Program-made: the position numbers and the translations under genes | NCBI RefSeq assembly: GCF_000282475.1 | Contig: NZ_AKJF01000017.1 | Span: 62,001 to 126,000 of the forward strand | DNA: 64,000 nt | Direction: 5' to 3' | DNA from: Pseudomonas sp. GM78 | GTDB lineage: Bacteria; Pseudomonadota; Gammaproteobacteria; Pseudomonadales; Pseudomonadaceae | Shown: piece by piece, positions 44,293 to 54,010 of the stretch | Position numbering within the stretch: position 1 is the stretch's first letter | Layout of the letters: the number at the start of each line of letters is the position of its first letter | The notes under the pieces: generated by a model | What the model was told of the DNA's origin: nothing | What the model saw: the letters and a program-made list of their open reading frames with translations, nothing else | The model's database searches: none

Positions 44293-45450
44293 ATGATCAA
44301 CGATCAGGAAACACTCAACCTGCTGCTCGACAACCTGTCGCGCTTCGTCCGCGAGCGCCTGGTGCCCGCCGAATCCGAAGTCGCGGAAAACGACCGGATT
44401 CCCCGGCACATTGTCGATGAGATGCGCACATTGGGCCTGTTTGGCCTGTGCATTCCGCAGGAGTACGACGGCCTCGGCCTGAGCATGGAAGAGGAAGTCC
44501 TGGTCGCTTTCGAGCTGGGCAAAACTTCGCCCGCGTTTCGCTCACTGATCGGCACCAACAACGGCATCGGCTCCCAGGGCCTGATCATCGATGGCACCGA
44601 GGAGCAGAAGCTGCGCTACCTGCCGCGGATGGCCGCCGGCGAACTGATCGGCTCATTCGCCCTCACCGAGCCGGGCGCGGGTTCCGACGCGGCCTCACTG
44701 ACAACCCGTGCCGAGCGCGACGGTGACGTCTACATTCTCAACGGCACCAAGCGCTTTATCACCAATGCCCCGCAGGCCGGCATCTTCACCGTGATGGCGC
44801 GCACCAGCAGCGAGATCAAGGGTGCCGGCGGGATTTCCGCGTTCATTGTCGAGGCCGGCACGCCTGGGGTTTCCCTGGGCAAGGTCGACCAGAAGATGGG
44901 CCAAAAAGGCGCGCACACCTGCGACGTGATCTTCGAAAACTGTCGTATTCCGGCCGCCAACCTGATCGGTGGCGTGGAAGGCATCGGCTTCAAGACCGCC
45001 ATGAAAGTCCTCGACAAGGGCCGTCTGCACATTGCCGCCATTTGCGTCGGCGCCGCCGAACGCATGCTCGACGATGCGCTGACTTACGCTCTGGAGCGCA
45101 AGCAGTTCGGTCAGCCGCTGGCCGAGTTCCAGTTGATCCAGGCGATGTTCGCCGACAGCCAAGCGGACATCTACGCCGCCCGCTGCATGGTCATCGACGC
45201 CGCGCGCAAGCGCGATCTCAAGCAGGACGTGTCCATGGAAGCGTCGTGCTGCAAGATGTTCGCTTCGGAAATGTGCGGCCGCGTGGCCGATCGCGCCGTG
45301 CAGATCTTCGGCGGTGCCGGCTACGTCAGCGAATATGGCATCGAACGCTTCTACCGCGATGTCCGCCTGTTCCGCATCTACGAAGGCACTACGCAGATCC
45401 AGCAACTGGTGATCGCCCGCCACCTGATTCGTCGCGCGGGGCTCAAATAA
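44293..45450 (+). CDS. Acyl-CoA dehydrogenase
   Basis: 385 residues, standard length. ACAD signatures FALTEPGAGSDAASL and QIFGGAGYVSEYGIERFYRDVRLFRIYEGTTQIQQLVIAR, with the catalytic Glu in YEGT as in short/medium-chain enzymes. Oxidises the acyl-CoA made by the adjacent ligase. Start at ATG 44293, AAGAGG six bases upstream; longer upstream frame rejected because it overlaps the IclR gene. One base separates its stop from the ligase start. Confidence 0.93.
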   Translation: MINDQETLNLLLDNLSRFVRERLVPAESEVAENDRIPRHIVDEMRTLGLFGLCIPQEYDGLGLSMEEEVLVAFELGKTSPAFRSLIGTNNGIGSQGLIIDGTEEQKLRYLPRMAAGELIGSFALTEPGAGSDAASLTTRAERDGDVYILNGTKRFITNAPQAGIFTVMARTSSEIKGAGGISAFIVEAGTPGVSLGKVDQKMGQKGAHTCDVIFENCRIPAANLIGGVEGIGFKTAMKVLDKGRLHIAAICVGAAERMLDDALTYALERKQFGQPLAEFQLIQAMFADSQADIYAARCMVIDAARKRDLKQDVSMEASCCKMFASEMCGRVADRAVQIFGGAGYVSEYGIERFYRDVRLFRIYEGTTQIQQLVIARHLIRRAGLK

Positions 45451-45451
45451 C

Positions 45452-46996
45452 ATGCTGACTCGTGAAGATGTACTCGCAGGCCTGCCGGATTACCTGCACC
45501 AGATCCTCGACCGCCACGCTTCCAGTCACGATGACGCCCCGGCGCTGCACGAGTCCGGACAGACGCTCAGCTATGGCCAATTGCGCGAGGCGGTCGTTCG
45601 ACTGGCCGAGCAGTTCGAAAGCGACGGCATCCGTGCCGGCGACCGGGTCATGTTGGTCGCGGAGAACAGCCGTCTGCTGGTGGCTTCCCTGCTCGCCCTC
45701 AGTCGCCTGAACGCCTGGTCCGTGGTGGTGAATGCGCGACTGTCAGCGGGCGAAATCGATAACATCCGCGCCCATTGCAGTGCCCGCCGGGTCTTGTACG
45801 GCAGCGCCATCTCGAAGGACGCCGCCGGCCATGCCGACCGCGCCAACGCCGCGCTGCGCATGGAGACCCACCTGGGCAGCTACCACCTTGGCCCCTTGAA
45901 CGAAGACTGCCAGCCTGAGTTCGTCGAGAACGACCCGTCGCGCCAGGTGGCACTCATGATCTACACCACCGGCACCACCGGCGCGCCCAAAGGCGTCATG
46001 CTGACCCACCGCAACCTGCTTTACATTGCCCACTCCGCCAGCCTGCTACGCCAGTTGTGCAGCGAAGATCGGGGCTACGCGGTACTGCCGATTTCCCATG
46101 TGTACGGCCTGTCGGCGGTTTGCCTCGCCAGCCTGTTTGCCGGTGCAGCATTGCAACTGGAAGCGCGCTTCGACCCACAGGAACTGGCTCGCGCCCTGCG
46201 TGACGACGGCATTACCCTGATGCAAGGCGTTCCCACCATGTACGCCAGGCTGCTGGAACTGGCGGACGCTGGCCAGATCGAGTTGCACGCGCCACAGCTG
46301 CGCTTCATGTATGCCGGCGGATCGCCGCTGGACATGACCCTGAAAACTGCCGTTGAACAGCGCTTCGGCCTGACGCTGCACAACGGCTATGGCCTGACCG
46401 AAAGCTCACCCACGATCAGTCAGACGCGCATTGAGACCCCACGCAGCGATACCTCCATCGGTCTTCCAATCCCTGGCCTGGAAATTCGCTTGATGAACAA
46501 CGACCGCAGTGCCTGCGTAGCGCAGGGCGAAGTCGGCGAGTTGTGGGTACGCGGCCCCAATGTGATGAAGGGCTATTACCAATCGCCGGACAAGACCGGA
46601 GAAGTCCTGACGGCCGATGGCTGGCTCAACACCGGCGACCTCGCACGTCAGGACGGCGATGGCGCACTCTTCATCGCCGGGCGCAGCAAGGAGTTGATCA
46701 TCCGTTCAGGCTTCAATGTCTATCCACCCGAAGTCGAGGCTGTCATCGCGGCGTTCCCCGGTGTGGTGATTGCCGCTGTCGTCGGCCGACCGGTGGAAGG
46801 CAATGAGGAGGTCGTGGCGTTCCTTCAGGTCGCCAATCGCGAAGCGTTCGATACCACCGCCTTGAAGGCCTTCCTGGCCGAACGCCTGTCTCCCTACAAA
46901 CGCCCGAGCCATATCCACCTGCTCGACAGCCTGCCGGCCACTGCGTCGGGCAAGATCCTCAAGCATCAACTGAAGACTCAGGCCGAAGCGCTCTGA
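45452..46996 (+). CDS. AMP-forming acyl-CoA synthetase
   Basis: 514-residue ANL-superfamily ligase. P-loop motif MIYTTGTTGAPKGVML, NGYGLTESSP, GWLNTGDLARQDGDGALFIAGRSKELIIRSGFNVYPPEVE and the adenylation Lys in ASGKILKHQL. Activates a carboxylic acid to its CoA-ester, the entry step of this pathway. The family is too broad to name the acid; size and regulator context suggest medium-chain or aromatic-type acids rather than long-chain FadD substrates. Confidence 0.92.
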   Translation: MLTREDVLAGLPDYLHQILDRHASSHDDAPALHESGQTLSYGQLREAVVRLAEQFESDGIRAGDRVMLVAENSRLLVASLLALSRLNAWSVVVNARLSAGEIDNIRAHCSARRVLYGSAISKDAAGHADRANAALRMETHLGSYHLGPLNEDCQPEFVENDPSRQVALMIYTTGTTGAPKGVMLTHRNLLYIAHSASLLRQLCSEDRGYAVLPISHVYGLSAVCLASLFAGAALQLEARFDPQELARALRDDGITLMQGVPTMYARLLELADAGQIELHAPQLRFMYAGGSPLDMTLKTAVEQRFGLTLHNGYGLTESSPTISQTRIETPRSDTSIGLPIPGLEIRLMNNDRSACVAQGEVGELWVRGPNVMKGYYQSPDKTGEVLTADGWLNTGDLARQDGDGALFIAGRSKELIIRSGFNVYPPEVEAVIAAFPGVVIAAVVGRPVEGNEEVVAFLQVANREAFDTTALKAFLAERLSPYKRPSHIHLLDSLPATASGKILKHQLKTQAEAL

Positions 46997-47068
46997 ACCC
47001 GGCCGTGACGAGGCCTGCGCAAAGAACGCCTCGTCACGGATCTGAATGTTCATTTACAGAAGTACCCC

Positions 47069-47380
47069 ATGAAACGACTGTTCGAAATTCCCGCAGACCG
47101 CCTGCCCGTCGAAGGACAGCGCGTCCTGCTACGCCATGAAGAAAAATCCGTGTTGCTGTTCAATGTCGCCGGCACCTTGCATGCCATCGACGACAGTTGC
47201 CCCCATAGCGGCGCCTCCCTGTTCGCCGGCAAGCTGCAAGGGAACATGCTGCAATGCCCGGCCCATGGATTGCGCTTCAACCTGGATAAAGGTTGCCCGG
47301 GTACCCAGGGAATGGAGGTAAGGGCTTACCCGATAAGTTGGCATGGCGAGGTTTGCAGAGTGGATCTGTCCGGATCTTGA
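47069..47380 (+). CDS. Rieske [2Fe-2S] ferredoxin-like protein
   Basis: 103-residue single Rieske domain: C44-P-H46 and C63-x2-H66 bind the cluster (SCPHSGASLF, QCPAHGLRF). No signal peptide, so cytoplasmic, and small enough to be a soluble electron carrier of the CarAc/nitrite-reductase-small-subunit type. It follows the ligase gene on the same strand after 72 bases. No oxygenase of the pathway is adjacent, so its partner is unclear. Confidence 0.9.
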   Translation: MKRLFEIPADRLPVEGQRVLLRHEEKSVLLFNVAGTLHAIDDSCPHSGASLFAGKLQGNMLQCPAHGLRFNLDKGCPGTQGMEVRAYPISWHGEVCRVDLSGS

Positions 47381-47421
47381 GCACCTGGGTAGCAGTCATT
47401 CCCGAGCGTTAGCCCAGTGGG

Positions 47422-47487
47422 TCAGATCCACAGGCTGGCACTGATCACCAGTGCCAGCACCGTGGTTACCCTCGCCATTTGCATCAT
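47422..47487 (-). CDS. Possible 21-codon hydrophobic leader-like ORF
   Basis: ATG at 47487 preceded by GAGGAGG, encoding a short hydrophobic peptide (MMQMARVTTVLALV...), 35 bases past the multicopper oxidase stop. Its second half coincides with a 10-bp hairpin, so the open frame could be accidental. Too short to assign. Confidence 0.25.
   Translation of the reverse strand: MMQMARVTTVLALVISASLWI
47434..47458. terminator. Hairpin between convergent genes
   Basis: GCTGGCACTG and CAGTGCCAGC form a perfect 10-bp stem with a 5-base loop, between the Rieske gene (plus) and the multicopper oxidase gene (minus). There is no T run, so termination is only probable. Confidence 0.45.
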
Positions 47488-47522
47488 GCGCCTGCTGTCG
47501 CCCTCCTCGCCAGGCAACCCTG

Positions 47523-50500
47523 TTACCGCGCGGTATTCGGCGCGGGCTCATCGCTGACTCGCAGCAGCCCCCAGATGCCGCCCAGATTGCCGAAGGCCGC
47601 ATAGTCCCGATACAGGTAGTCGCCAGGTACCGCGTTGGCGCCGCCGGCGCTGGGGAACATGAAGCTGAAATGCGCGGCCGGCAGTACGCTTTCCTGGGCG
47701 CCGATGTACATGGCCATGGGGTTGTAGCCAAAGCGCACCGAACCAATACCCGCGTCTTTCATTGGGTAGCCCCAGAGGTCCACCCTTTCAGCCTGGAACG
47801 GGTTAAACGCCCAGACATGCCCGTCGAGCTGGAAGGTCGCGCCCCGGCTACCGCCCGAAGGCATCAGCACATGGGTGCGGAACGGCTGCCCGGGCTTGAC
47901 CCGCAGTATCGGCGTTACCGGATCGCCGCCGACCAGGGCATTGCTGTAGGCCATGTGAGCGTTGGGCACAGCGCCCAAGCCATTGCCACCCGCCTGGCCG
48001 AACGGTGCGTTCGGTGCACGGGCGAAGCGGTACCACAGGGGCTCGCTCTTGTAGTTGATGGCCATGTCCGAGTTGTCTTTCGGGTCGTTGGGAATGCCCG
48101 GCCCTTCGGACGACATGTTCTCCACTGGCAAGCCGTTGGCCCAGCGCATGTTCAGGGACTTCTGCCAGACCATGACGAAGTCGCGATAACTGCTGACGCC
48201 CGGCGGCTGCACCGTGGCCGACGCTCTGGAAGCAGCATCCTCCTGCCAGGTGGCACCAGCCGGCGCCACCGACATGGCCGCCACCAGGCCTTTTTGCGGT
48301 TGTTTGATCGGGTCGGCCGACATCAGGTTCAGGCCACCAAACTCGATGGGGGTCGCCTCGATCGTGTCGACGTTGCGTCCCAATTGTGACGCGACCGGCT
48401 GACCGGCGCGCTCCAGGTGCCCGGCGTAGTACTGATAGGTCCGGCTTGGCCACGCACCGGTGTTGCTTGCCCTTGGCGCCACCGTCTGCACCGGATTGCT
48501 GCCGACGTTGAAGCCGTCCGACTTGCTGACGTCGTAGGTCAGCAACTGGGCGTGCAGGCCAATGTGGCTGGAGGGCCGCATCAGGTTGTTGTTGAAGGTG
48601 GTGGAGCCTTGCGCACCGGAACGGTCACGCTTGACCGTGCCTTGCATCACCGCGTAGTTCGGCAGGTCCGGCATCATCAGAGGCAGGCGGTTCTCCAGGG
48701 TGATGTTGATGCAATCGCCGGCGGCGGCGCGCAGTACCAGTGGCTCGACCGGCACCCCGGGCTTGAGCTTGCCACTGACCGGGTCCAGGTCGGCCTTGCG
48801 CACATACAGGATGGCGGTCGGATCGTGCAACGGGCCGGACTGCCCGCCAATGGTGAAGGTCTCGCCATCTTCAGGATCGAAGATCGTCACCAGCGGCACA
48901 GTCACCGGCCTTGGGTTGTAGACCAGGGTGCCACCGAGCGGGTTGAGCGGGCCGCCGACATGCTGGCCGGTACCTGCCGGGTCGCCAATGGTCAGGCCCA
49001 ACGGGTTGGCGAGGACATCGTTGGCCAGGGCCGCGACCACCTCGTAGTTACGCTGTACCGTCGGCCGGGTACCGATGCCATTGGGATTGGGGCTGATGCG
49101 CGGGCACACGCCATTGAAATTGACCGTGTTGCGCGCGGCCACCGGCCTGGGGTTGTTCGGAAGCGGGAACAGGTCACTGCGGCTCTGCGAATAGTTGCGC
49201 ATGATGCCCCACAGGCCACTCCAGTAGCCCTCCAGGGAAGCATCCATGGAATACAGGTAATCGCCGGTATCGCTGGCCGCACTGGACATCATCGCCACAG
49301 GTGCCATGAAGCCGAACTGCTCGGAAATCGCCACCATTTGCGATGCCTTCCAGCCGGTATTGGAGCTATTGCCGAAGCCGCTGCCCGAATGCAGCCATTT
49401 CACGCCGTGCACCGTGACGTTGTGCTCCTCTTCGTGGCCGCCGGCATTGACCCGCAGGCGCACGTTGTCGCCGGTGTAGGTTCGCAACGTCGGCGTGAAC
49501 GGATCGCCCGGCAAGTCCCCCCGGTTGATATGTTTGGGCAATAGCGTGACCCCGCCGGTAGGGCCGGTCGCCGTGGTGATCGCGCTGGGGGCCAGGTTGA
49601 GTGCAGGGATTGCCCGATCGGTACGGTTTTGCAGGGCATGGGCCAGGTCACCGGCCAGGCCATCGGCTTGCATGCCGCGCTTGCCGTCTGGCGCCATTTT
49701 GTTCGGGTCGTAGATGCGCAGTCCCAGGGGCTCGTGGCGGTAGTTGACGACGAAGATGCCAGGATCCGAAGCCGAGATCGCTTGCGGGCACGGCCGCGAC
49801 GGGCACGTAAGCAGTTGGCCACTTGCAACTTCCACGACAGACTCCAGCAGGTTGGCGGCCGTCTTGCGCGCAGGCGGGTTGATGGCGTAGCGGAAGCTGT
49901 CCGCCGTGGCCGGGAAGGCGTCCGCATCGGGAATACCATCGGGGCCCGCGCCGACGTAGACACCGGCCTCATAGGCATGCTGGAAGTCGCTGAACTCGAG
50001 GAAAAACTCACGAAAGCTATCGTTCTTGTTGTCGCCGTTGAGATCACCGGTCTCGATCACGGCTTGCCACGACGTCGGGCCGCCGTCCTGGCGGCCACCA
50101 CCGTTGTACAGGGTCTCGCCGGTTTCGGCGTGGTACCACCTGGAACCGGCAGGCTCGGCAAGCACGGTGGCGTACATGCCAACTTGCTGGTGGGTCGAAG
50201 GGCCAAGGTGGTCATGGGTAAAGATATTGCCCAGGCCGCGATCGATGTTGTGCACGTTCAGCACAGGGTCGGCGAACCAGCGTTGCAGCGTGGTGCGCGC
50301 ACCCAGCCAGTCAGCGCGGTTGAACCGTCCGAAATATGGGTGCTGTTTGGCCACGGGACAGTTCCCGGTGCCTTCACGTGGGTCGCCGTCCCGACAATTG
50401 TTGAACCGGCGAATGGCGTGGATACGCTCGACCACGGTGGAGGGTGAGAGCACACCATCCTCGTAGTTCCATCCATTGGCCGAGCCGTCGGCGGCAGTCA

Positions 50501-53351
50501 GGTCCCACTTGGGCAAGTGAATGTGCTGGCCGATGACGTCGGTTGGCGTACGCACCTGGTAATCGTCGAGCTCGTAGACTGACGGCACCAGATTAGTGTG
50601 CTGGTACATGGTGCAGTCGAAGGTGTTCATGCGCATCACCAACGGTTCCGGTGGACGCTGCTTGTTGATCACCGGCCACGCATCCTCCCACAGGGTGAGG
50701 ATGCGGGTTTGCGGGAAGTGATAGCCGATCTTGTTGAACACGGCGTCGAACTGGATATTGGCGCCTTTGTAGACGCGCGGGTGATCGGCACTGAACATCG
50801 AGGCGCCGCTGAACGTCTGGGCGTCGAGACGCTCACCACTGTTGAAATAGCCTGCTCCGGCGCTGCGGGTCAGGCGTTTTTGCCGGTCGTCCATACAGGG
50901 TTCGAAAAAAGGCGCGCCCGCCACCGGAGGGGCCCCGTTGGTCAGGAAGTCACGCGGCAGCAGTTGGCCATTGGGCAGCACGGCGAAGCTGGCATGTGAT
51001 GGCTTGGCATGGAAGGCCATGGCCGACTGTTCGACTTCGGTACCCTCCTCCGGGAAATACACCGGTTTGGCGCGCTCCAGGGCCTTGCTCATGTCCAGCA
51101 AACTGGTGGTCACCTGCGCGTCGCCGCCAGCCGCCCAGCCATCCAGGCCATGACGAGGCAGGCCGCCATCCCAACCACCGGCCTGAGCCGGATCCAGCGC
51201 CGCCCACAATGCCTTGCCGCTGTCCTTCAAGGCCGTGGCGGTTTGCGCATCGAGCATGTCCAGAGGTTGCGTCGGCGGCCGTTGACCGACGGTGCTTTCG
51301 ACGCCGCCGATCCAGAATGGGTAGCCTGGATTTTTCAGGCTGCCATCGGCGTTGCGGTTGGCTTCACTGCGATCGACCAGGGCCACCGAGCCGACGACTC
51401 TCGGTGCAGTCGGTGTTTCGCTGTCGTCACCCGGCTCCTGGTCTGAGGTCAGCGTTTCACTACTCAATTTCGCAATTACTGCCACCTTGCCCGGCATCGG
51501 CGGCAAAGCCTTGCCCGGCAAGGGCACAACCGCCGGAATAGGTGTGCCGGCGACGATCTCGCCATCGGGCAAGGCCCGGGCACCCGAGGCCGGCAAGCCA
51601 CTGCGCAGGGCAAACGGCTGCGCATGAAAGTCGTTGTTGCCCTCTTGGGTTACCGCCAGGCGCGTACCCTCCTCGAACACATCATGGATGCGCCACATGG
51701 CCCACATGCCTTGGGCGAAATGCGGGTAGAAATGGCAATGATAGATCGCATCGCCGACCACCCGATTGCGGTTGCCGGAGCCTCCATTGGCGATTTCGTA
51801 GGTGTAACCCGAGCCCGGGCCGACGCCTTGGGCATCCATGTAGTCGGAGTTGTCATCGTTGGGGTTGAACAACCACTGGTGGCCGTGCAAATGGAAAACG
51901 TGTTGCTCGTAACCCACGCTGATATTGCGAAACTTCACCGCATCGCCCAGGTAGCTATGGGCGACGTTGGAAGGCTCGGCCGGATACAGCGCCATGCTCG
52001 CCTTGATACCGACACTGTCGGCCGGCGCTACCTGGCCGGGCGCCAGCTGCTCGAGGCCGGCGTTGGCCGGCACGTCCACCTGCATCGCGATATCGCCGGT
52101 GGTGTGGGCGCTGAGGAAGAATTCTTCATAGGCGCAGGACAAGCAATCATGCATGGGGCCGACACCCACGCGGTTGGCGATGACCTCGGCGCCCATGCCT
52201 CCGGAACCGTAGTTGACCATGAAGGCGTCGCGCGTCGGATCGAGCATCTGACCGAACGCCAGATCACCCCAGAACCCTGGAAACGCCTGGATGACAGCGG
52301 ATTGGTCGTGGAACACCGCAGCGAAATCGCGGAACGGCTCCAGGCGATTGGGCAGGCTGGGGTTGCGCTTGCCTTGGCTTTCAAGTGGATAGGTGGTGGG
52401 TGGAAAACTGCCATCGGCATTCGGCCCCATGACCACTGCGTCTGCATTGCTGGCAATGATCTCGCTGCCGTCGACCATGCTCAGGATCGGCTTGCCTGCC
52501 TTGCCTTCCGCGATCCAGGGCTCAAGCATCGGGTAGCGAGCCTGGTAGTCGATGATCGGCTGGCCGGCCGGTGTCCGCCCGCGCGTCGCCAGGCGCATGT
52601 CCTCTTCGGTGACCGTGTTGTGATAGGCCTGCCCGCCTTTGGGCAGCACCACAACCTGGGCGAACAGGCCGTTGCCGACGTTGCCGGAAGAACCCTCGCT
52701 GCCGAAGGTGGCGCCGTAGCTGGTCGCCGCGAAAGTGCCTTCGCGTTCGGCGTAGAGGGTGTAACTACGGCTTTGCCCGGGTGCCAGCAAGGTGTTGTCG
52801 TTACGCCCGCTGTTGGCGGAAATATCGTTGATCGAGCCAAATGCCTGTAGACCGTTGACCTGGAAACCCACATGGCGGTCGGCGACTTGAGCGTCGACGT
52901 GCAACTCGCCGTTGGCGGCGTTCTCGTGGTCGATGCCCTGGCCATTGGGGTTGGCCTGGAAAGCCAACAGGTTTTGCAGGTTGACCGTCAGACAATCTCC
53001 GGCAGCAACCCGCAGTACCAATGGACGCGGCCGCTTGTCCGGGCGCAAGGTGACTTGACCTGGCATGGCGCTACCGCCCTGGGTGATCAATACCCCCTTG
53101 GTGTCAACCACATCCGCACGCAGGGCGAACATCATGCCGTTGGGGTTATGCGCACCGAGCCGGTTGAACATCAACGGCTGGTCCATGGCCACGACATTGG
53201 CCACCAAGGTGCGCTGGCACTGCACCGCCGCCTCGGCCAGCTCGCCACCGGCGAGCCATACGCCGGCGAGCAAGGCCAATCCTTGTGGCTTCCTCAACCA
53301 GCGCCGGATGCCATCAAAGTCGATTTGAGAGTGCAGTTGCGAGCAGATCAT
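47523..53351 (-). CDS. mnxG: Giant multicopper oxidase, MnxG-like manganese oxidase
   Basis: 1942 residues with an N-terminal signal sequence (residues about 1-43, ending AGGELAEAA) and several cupredoxin-like units. Copper motifs: H487-L-H-G-H491; H538-C-H540 with H544 and M549 (trinuclear plus type 1 site); HIH 943-945; H1046-D-H1048, H1054, M1059; H1310 and H1315. Length and motif scatter match MnxG, the Mn(II) oxidase of Pseudomonas putida GB-1; McoA-like function is the alternative. I chose ATG 53351 (GGAGG nine bases upstream) over one 50 codons earlier, which would precede the sigma-54 promoter at 53399. Exported and probably extracellular. Confidence 0.85.
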   Translation of the reverse strand: MICSQLHSQIDFDGIRRWLRKPQGLALLAGVWLAGGELAEAAVQCQRTLVANVVAMDQPLMFNRLGAHNPNGMMFALRADVVDTKGVLITQGGSAMPGQVTLRPDKRPRPLVLRVAAGDCLTVNLQNLLAFQANPNGQGIDHENAANGELHVDAQVADRHVGFQVNGLQAFGSINDISANSGRNDNTLLAPGQSRSYTLYAEREGTFAATSYGATFGSEGSSGNVGNGLFAQVVVLPKGGQAYHNTVTEEDMRLATRGRTPAGQPIIDYQARYPMLEPWIAEGKAGKPILSMVDGSEIIASNADAVVMGPNADGSFPPTTYPLESQGKRNPSLPNRLEPFRDFAAVFHDQSAVIQAFPGFWGDLAFGQMLDPTRDAFMVNYGSGGMGAEVIANRVGVGPMHDCLSCAYEEFFLSAHTTGDIAMQVDVPANAGLEQLAPGQVAPADSVGIKASMALYPAEPSNVAHSYLGDAVKFRNISVGYEQHVFHLHGHQWLFNPNDDNSDYMDAQGVGPGSGYTYEIANGGSGNRNRVVGDAIYHCHFYPHFAQGMWAMWRIHDVFEEGTRLAVTQEGNNDFHAQPFALRSGLPASGARALPDGEIVAGTPIPAVVPLPGKALPPMPGKVAVIAKLSSETLTSDQEPGDDSETPTAPRVVGSVALVDRSEANRNADGSLKNPGYPFWIGGVESTVGQRPPTQPLDMLDAQTATALKDSGKALWAALDPAQAGGWDGGLPRHGLDGWAAGGDAQVTTSLLDMSKALERAKPVYFPEEGTEVEQSAMAFHAKPSHASFAVLPNGQLLPRDFLTNGAPPVAGAPFFEPCMDDRQKRLTRSAGAGYFNSGERLDAQTFSGASMFSADHPRVYKGANIQFDAVFNKIGYHFPQTRILTLWEDAWPVINKQRPPEPLVMRMNTFDCTMYQHTNLVPSVYELDDYQVRTPTDVIGQHIHLPKWDLTAADGSANGWNYEDGVLSPSTVVERIHAIRRFNNCRDGDPREGTGNCPVAKQHPYFGRFNRADWLGARTTLQRWFADPVLNVHNIDRGLGNIFTHDHLGPSTHQQVGMYATVLAEPAGSRWYHAETGETLYNGGGRQDGGPTSWQAVIETGDLNGDNKNDSFREFFLEFSDFQHAYEAGVYVGAGPDGIPDADAFPATADSFRYAINPPARKTAANLLESVVEVASGQLLTCPSRPCPQAISASDPGIFVVNYRHEPLGLRIYDPNKMAPDGKRGMQADGLAGDLAHALQNRTDRAIPALNLAPSAITTATGPTGGVTLLPKHINRGDLPGDPFTPTLRTYTGDNVRLRVNAGGHEEEHNVTVHGVKWLHSGSGFGNSSNTGWKASQMVAISEQFGFMAPVAMMSSAASDTGDYLYSMDASLEGYWSGLWGIMRNYSQSRSDLFPLPNNPRPVAARNTVNFNGVCPRISPNPNGIGTRPTVQRNYEVVAALANDVLANPLGLTIGDPAGTGQHVGGPLNPLGGTLVYNPRPVTVPLVTIFDPEDGETFTIGGQSGPLHDPTAILYVRKADLDPVSGKLKPGVPVEPLVLRAAAGDCINITLENRLPLMMPDLPNYAVMQGTVKRDRSGAQGSTTFNNNLMRPSSHIGLHAQLLTYDVSKSDGFNVGSNPVQTVAPRASNTGAWPSRTYQYYAGHLERAGQPVASQLGRNVDTIEATPIEFGGLNLMSADPIKQPQKGLVAAMSVAPAGATWQEDAASRASATVQPPGVSSYRDFVMVWQKSLNMRWANGLPVENMSSEGPGIPNDPKDNSDMAINYKSEPLWYRFARAPNAPFGQAGGNGLGAVPNAHMAYSNALVGGDPVTPILRVKPGQPFRTHVLMPSGGSRGATFQLDGHVWAFNPFQAERVDLWGYPMKDAGIGSVRFGYNPMAMYIGAQESVLPAAHFSFMFPSAGGANAVPGDYLYRDYAAFGNLGGIWGLLRVSDEPAPNTAR

Positions 53352-53398
53352 TTGGATAGTCCTCCAAGTCAGCACACACTTAGACGAACTTCGGCTTC

Positions 53399-53413
53399 GC
53401 AAATATCGCGCCA
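53399..53413 (-). promoter_or_regulatory. Sigma-54 promoter of mnxG
   Basis: Minus strand TGGCGCGATATTTGC: GG and GC separated by exactly ten bases, one mismatch to the TGGCAC-N5-TTGC consensus. Predicted start near 53388 gives a leader of about 37 bases that includes GGAGG. MnxG expression in P. putida GB-1 depends on the sigma-54-type response regulator MnxR, which fits. Confidence 0.75.
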
Positions 53414-53476
53414 AAAACAAATCAAGTTTGAATTCAACTAGTTGGAAAGTTACAACCCACAACCGGGGAAATATTT

Positions 53477-53705
53477 TCCCCCACTTAGCTCCCCCACCCA
53501 CCCCGAACTTATTTCAAATTATGTATGAAAAAACCGCATATCTCGCGCGCGCGAATAACTGCCACGGATACTTACTCAACAACAAAAATTCGGGATTTTA
53601 TTGCCTGCAGCAAATAGCAGTATCAATTATGAAACAGCATACAAGCTGTAACAGCAGAACTTCCACGTCGAACAAAGTCCCCCACCAGTGGGTGCATTCC
53701 CCCAC
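53477..53705. repeat. Four TCCCCCAC repeats, candidate enhancer sites
   Basis: Exact copies at 53477-53484, 53490-53497, 53678-53685 and 53698-53705, in two pairs with starts 13 and 20 bases apart. They lie 64-306 bases upstream of the mnxG promoter and more than 300 upstream of the other, distances suited to a sigma-54 activator. No activator gene is in the window. Confidence 0.5.
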
Positions 53706-54010
53706 CAGCCTAAGTTTCGACAAGGGTTAACTTCCCTTGAAACTGAACCCAGCTTAATCCACGAGCGCTTGACATACTTTGACACACTTTCACCACAGAC
53801 AACTACCGAGCCCGCTTTTTCGCTCAGTAAAAGTGGAGAATCCAGGTACAAAGTTGCAGCATGAAATGCTATCGATCCTCAATATTTACTGAGTAACGTG
53901 CGCCGCTTTAATACGGCAGCACTCACTACCAAAGCGGACACCAAACCAACCCACTTCGACTTGAGTATTTCGCTGAAGATATTGCTCATACGCGTTTTTG
54001 ATAATTAAAC

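Noticed and set aside
53543-53552. Alternating CGCGCGCGCG run as Z-DNA or origin-like element
   Set aside because: Too short and isolated; no DnaA boxes or other supporting structure nearby.
53769-53797. TTGACA at 53769 as a sigma-70 -35 element
   Set aside because: No acceptable -10 hexamer at 16-18 bases; the sigma-54 elements explain the promoters better.
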